Shown in pieces: positions 6,079-7,865 of a stretch of 7,865 nt of DNA. Source of the stretch: DASQPE01 sp964519805 (GTDB lineage: Bacteria; Gemmatimonadota; Gemmatimonadetes; Gemmatimonadales; GWC2-71-9); assembly GCA_964519805.1 (NCBI GenBank), contig CAZFKN010000127.1, forward strand, positions 1 to 7,865. The letters are read 5' to 3'. Under the pieces are notes generated by a model, which was not told where the DNA came from, searched no databases, and was given only the letters and a program-made list of their open reading frames with translations. The translations under genes were made by a program, and so were the position numbers. Every line of letters starts with the position of its first letter. Within the stretch, counting starts at the first letter, position 1.

Positions 6079-7865
6079 CGCCCCGCGCGCGCCTTCAGCT
6101 CCTGGAGCCAGTTCTCCGTGAGGACGACTTCGGTTCCACCCTCCGGCGTGACACCGCGAACGAAGATGAACCGCTTGTCGTCGGGCGACACGTCGTAGAG
6201 CGGGTAGTTGGTCGTCAGCGAGTAGGAGGTTAGCGAGAAGAGCACCTTCGGCTCGCCCGCCGAGAACGTGGGGCCCGGCCGCACGTCGACGACCACCAGC
6301 TCCTGCTTGCCATTCACGTAGAACAGCTCCCGGCCGCTGTGCGCCCACCTCGGTGCCGTGCCGCCGTTGAGCGAAACCTGCCACCGGCCCGAGCCGACGT
6401 CGGGGAACGGCCGCACGTAGACCTCGGACGCGCTCGACTCGTCGGACTCGTAGGCCAGCCAGCGTCCATCGGGTGAAATCGCCGGGCTGACTTCCTTTGC
6501 CTGGGTCGTGAGCAGAGGCGTGAGCACGCTGTCGCCGAACTTGAAGCCGTAGATGTCGCCGTTGCCGGCTTCGGTTGCGGCCCGCCGGACCAGCACCCAG
6601 CGCCCGTCGTGCGAGGTCGTCACGCCCACGAAGTTGAACGGCGTCTTGATCAGCGTCTCCGGAGGCCCGGTGCCGTCGGCGCGAGTCCGGTAGGGCAGCC
6701 CGCCGCCGGTGCCGCGGTCGGTGAGGTAGAGCAGCGAGCGACCGTCGGCGGACCAGGTCGGCCGGAACTGCGCGCTGTCGCCGAACGTGATCCGGGAGAA
6801 CGGCCCGACCGGGAGCTGCTTGACCCAGACGCTTTGCGCGCCGCCCCGTGCGACACTCACGGCGAGCGTCCTTCCATCCGGCGAGATCGCGACGGCCGTC
6901 AGCAAGCCGCCCGGATCCCAGGTCGAGTCAACCGGCGAGGCGAGACCCTCGCGCGTGACCCAGTATGCCCGCGTGGATCCCGAGGAGCCGCCGGTCGCAT
7001 AGACCATGGTGCCGGTGGCGGAGATGGCGAAGTTGACCTCGAACGGGCCGGAGCGGACGCCCTCGAGCAGCGCCACCGGCGGTCCCTTGATCGCGACCGC
7101 ATCCGGATCGAACGGTACCGCCAGCAGTTTGCCGTCGGCGGTGACTACCAGGAGGTGACCCGAGGACGCGTAGCGGGCGTAGACACCGTGCACCAGCGGA
7201 TGCGCGTCGCCGTGCGGCAGCTTCATCCCCACGATGTCGAATTCGGCCGGCCCCTGACCCGCGCGGCGTACCCGGAAGATCATCCCCTTGCCGCCCGGCA
7301 GGACGTTGGGATACTCGGTGCCGATCTCCCGCCGTCCGGCCGAGTACTTGTAGAGCGGCTCGATCGGTCCGCCGTTGGCACGTATGCGGGCGATGCCGGA
7401 ATCCACCTCGATATAGATGTAGCCGTCGGTGCCCCAGTCGCCGCCCGAGGAGTTGATGCTGTCGGACAGGGTGAGCGGTGGGCCGCCCTCCAGCGACAGG
7501 ATCCGCACGGTCCGGCCGTTCTTGAGGAAGCCGAGCTGTTTGCCGTCGGGCGAGAAGAAGGGACTGTCCGCCCCATCGGTGCCGGGAATGGGAGTCGGGC
7601 GGAGCTTGTCGTGCTCCCGGAGCCAGAGTCGAGTGCCGCCTTCGCCCGGTCCGACATACACGATGCGGTTGCCGTCGGCCGAGATGGCGATGTTCGACGT
7701 CGTGGGGGCCGGCCGGGGCGCCTCATTGGGGCGGAAGAACAGGCTGAAGCGATTGATCAGCGGGACCGGCGCGGGCTTGAGCCAGCCCCAGAGTGCAAGC
7801 GCCGCGGCCACGGCGGCGACGCCCCAGCCCGCCAGCAGGAGCACGTTGGGGCCGCGCCGGCCGCC
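6075..7865 (-). CDS. Membrane-anchored PD40 beta-propeller protein, probably the C-terminal part of a third Ser/Thr kinase; cut by the right window edge
   Basis: 596 residues are visible, and the frame stays open to the window edge. The fragment starts GGRRGPN, a basic cytoplasmic flank, then one hydrophobic helix (VLLLAGWGVAAVAAALALWG), a proline-rich linker, and a long beta-propeller. Propeller repeats of the WD40-like PD40 type are plain: PFFSPDGKQLGFL, VAISPDGRTLAVSV, PTWSADGRSLLYLTD, PAISPDGRWLAYESD, RWAHSGRELFYV and YDVSPDDKRFIFV. A basic patch, one TM helix and a propeller with TRLWLRE...PTPIPGT...PFFSPDG is the known C-terminal half of Gemmatimonadota/Acidobacteriota Ser/Thr kinases, with the kinase domain cytoplasmic and the propeller periplasmic. 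The kinase domain itself is not in the window, so that part is inference; a CadC-like regulator with a propeller is the main alternative. A GTG at 7844 is in frame but lies at the helix start and is unlikely to be the true start. Confidence 0.85.
   Translation of the reverse strand, partial: GGRRGPNVLLLAGWGVAAVAAALALWGWLKPAPVPLINRFSLFFRPNEAPRPAPTTSNIAISADGNRIVYVGPGEGGTRLWLREHDKLRPTPIPGTDGADSPFFSPDGKQLGFLKNGRTVRILSLEGGPPLTLSDSINSSGGDWGTDGYIYIEVDSGIARIRANGGPIEPLYKYSAGRREIGTEYPNVLPGGKGMIFRVRRAGQGPAEFDIVGMKLPHGDAHPLVHGVYARYASSGHLLVVTADGKLLAVPFDPDAVAIKGPPVALLEGVRSGPFEVNFAISATGTMVYATGGSSGSTRAYWVTREGLASPVDSTWDPGGLLTAVAISPDGRTLAVSVARGGAQSVWVKQLPVGPFSRITFGDSAQFRPTWSADGRSLLYLTDRGTGGGLPYRTRADGTGPPETLIKTPFNFVGVTTSHDGRWVLVRRAATEAGNGDIYGFKFGDSVLTPLLTTQAKEVSPAISPDGRWLAYESDESSASEVYVRPFPDVGSGRWQVSLNGGTAPRWAHSGRELFYVNGKQELVVVDVRPGPTFSAGEPKVLFSLTSYSLTTNYPLYDVSPDDKRFIFVRGVTPEGGTEVVLTENWLQELKARAGR

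Noticed and set aside
6075..7844. GTG 7844 as the true start of the propeller gene
   Set aside because: The frame continues upstream with a basic juxtamembrane stretch (GGRRGPN), as expected for a kinase-to-TM linker, and no ribosome binding site can be judged so close to the edge.

Overview
The window is GC-rich by eye and dense in genes. It looks like a Gram-negative soil-type bacterium, most likely Gemmatimonadota or a neighbouring phylum such as Acidobacteriota. The reasons are three large Hanks-type Ser/Thr kinase genes of the kinase/TolB-like/TPR and kinase/TM/PD40-propeller types, which are greatly expanded in those phyla, and an outer-membrane beta-barrel gene, which implies a diderm cell. 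The phylum is inferred from gene content, not from a marker gene.

Layout from left to right: (1) the N-terminal 150 residues of an APC-superfamily permease on the minus strand, running off the left edge; (2) a 137-nt gap holding an inverted repeat around an 11-bp-spaced direct repeat; (3) a secreted outer-membrane beta-barrel protein on the minus strand, with a good ribosome binding site; (4) a 165-nt gap with small palindromes and no convincing terminator; (5) kinase 1 on the minus strand; (6) a 127-nt divergent promoter region; (7) kinase 2 on the plus strand; (8) the C-terminal part of a third, membrane-anchored kinase with a beta-propeller on the minus strand, running off the right edge.

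Kinases 1 and 2 are full-length paralogues (about 747 and 744 residues) with the same domain order: kinase, TolB-N/FlgO-like domain, TPR array. Neither has a membrane segment, so both are probably cytoplasmic. They are transcribed head to head from one short region. That region holds an 8-bp perfect inverted repeat whose right arm abuts the GTG start of kinase 2. Kinase 1 reads DLG where kinase 2 has the canonical DFG. Kinase 2 and the third kinase converge and share the palindrome CTAG as both stop codons, so no intergenic terminator can separate them.

The best candidate for an undescribed system is the head-to-head kinase pair. The domain types are familiar, but the function of a TolB-like module in a soluble kinase, and of this paired arrangement, is to my knowledge not established. 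Nothing here looks like a mobile element, CRISPR array, tRNA or rRNA.
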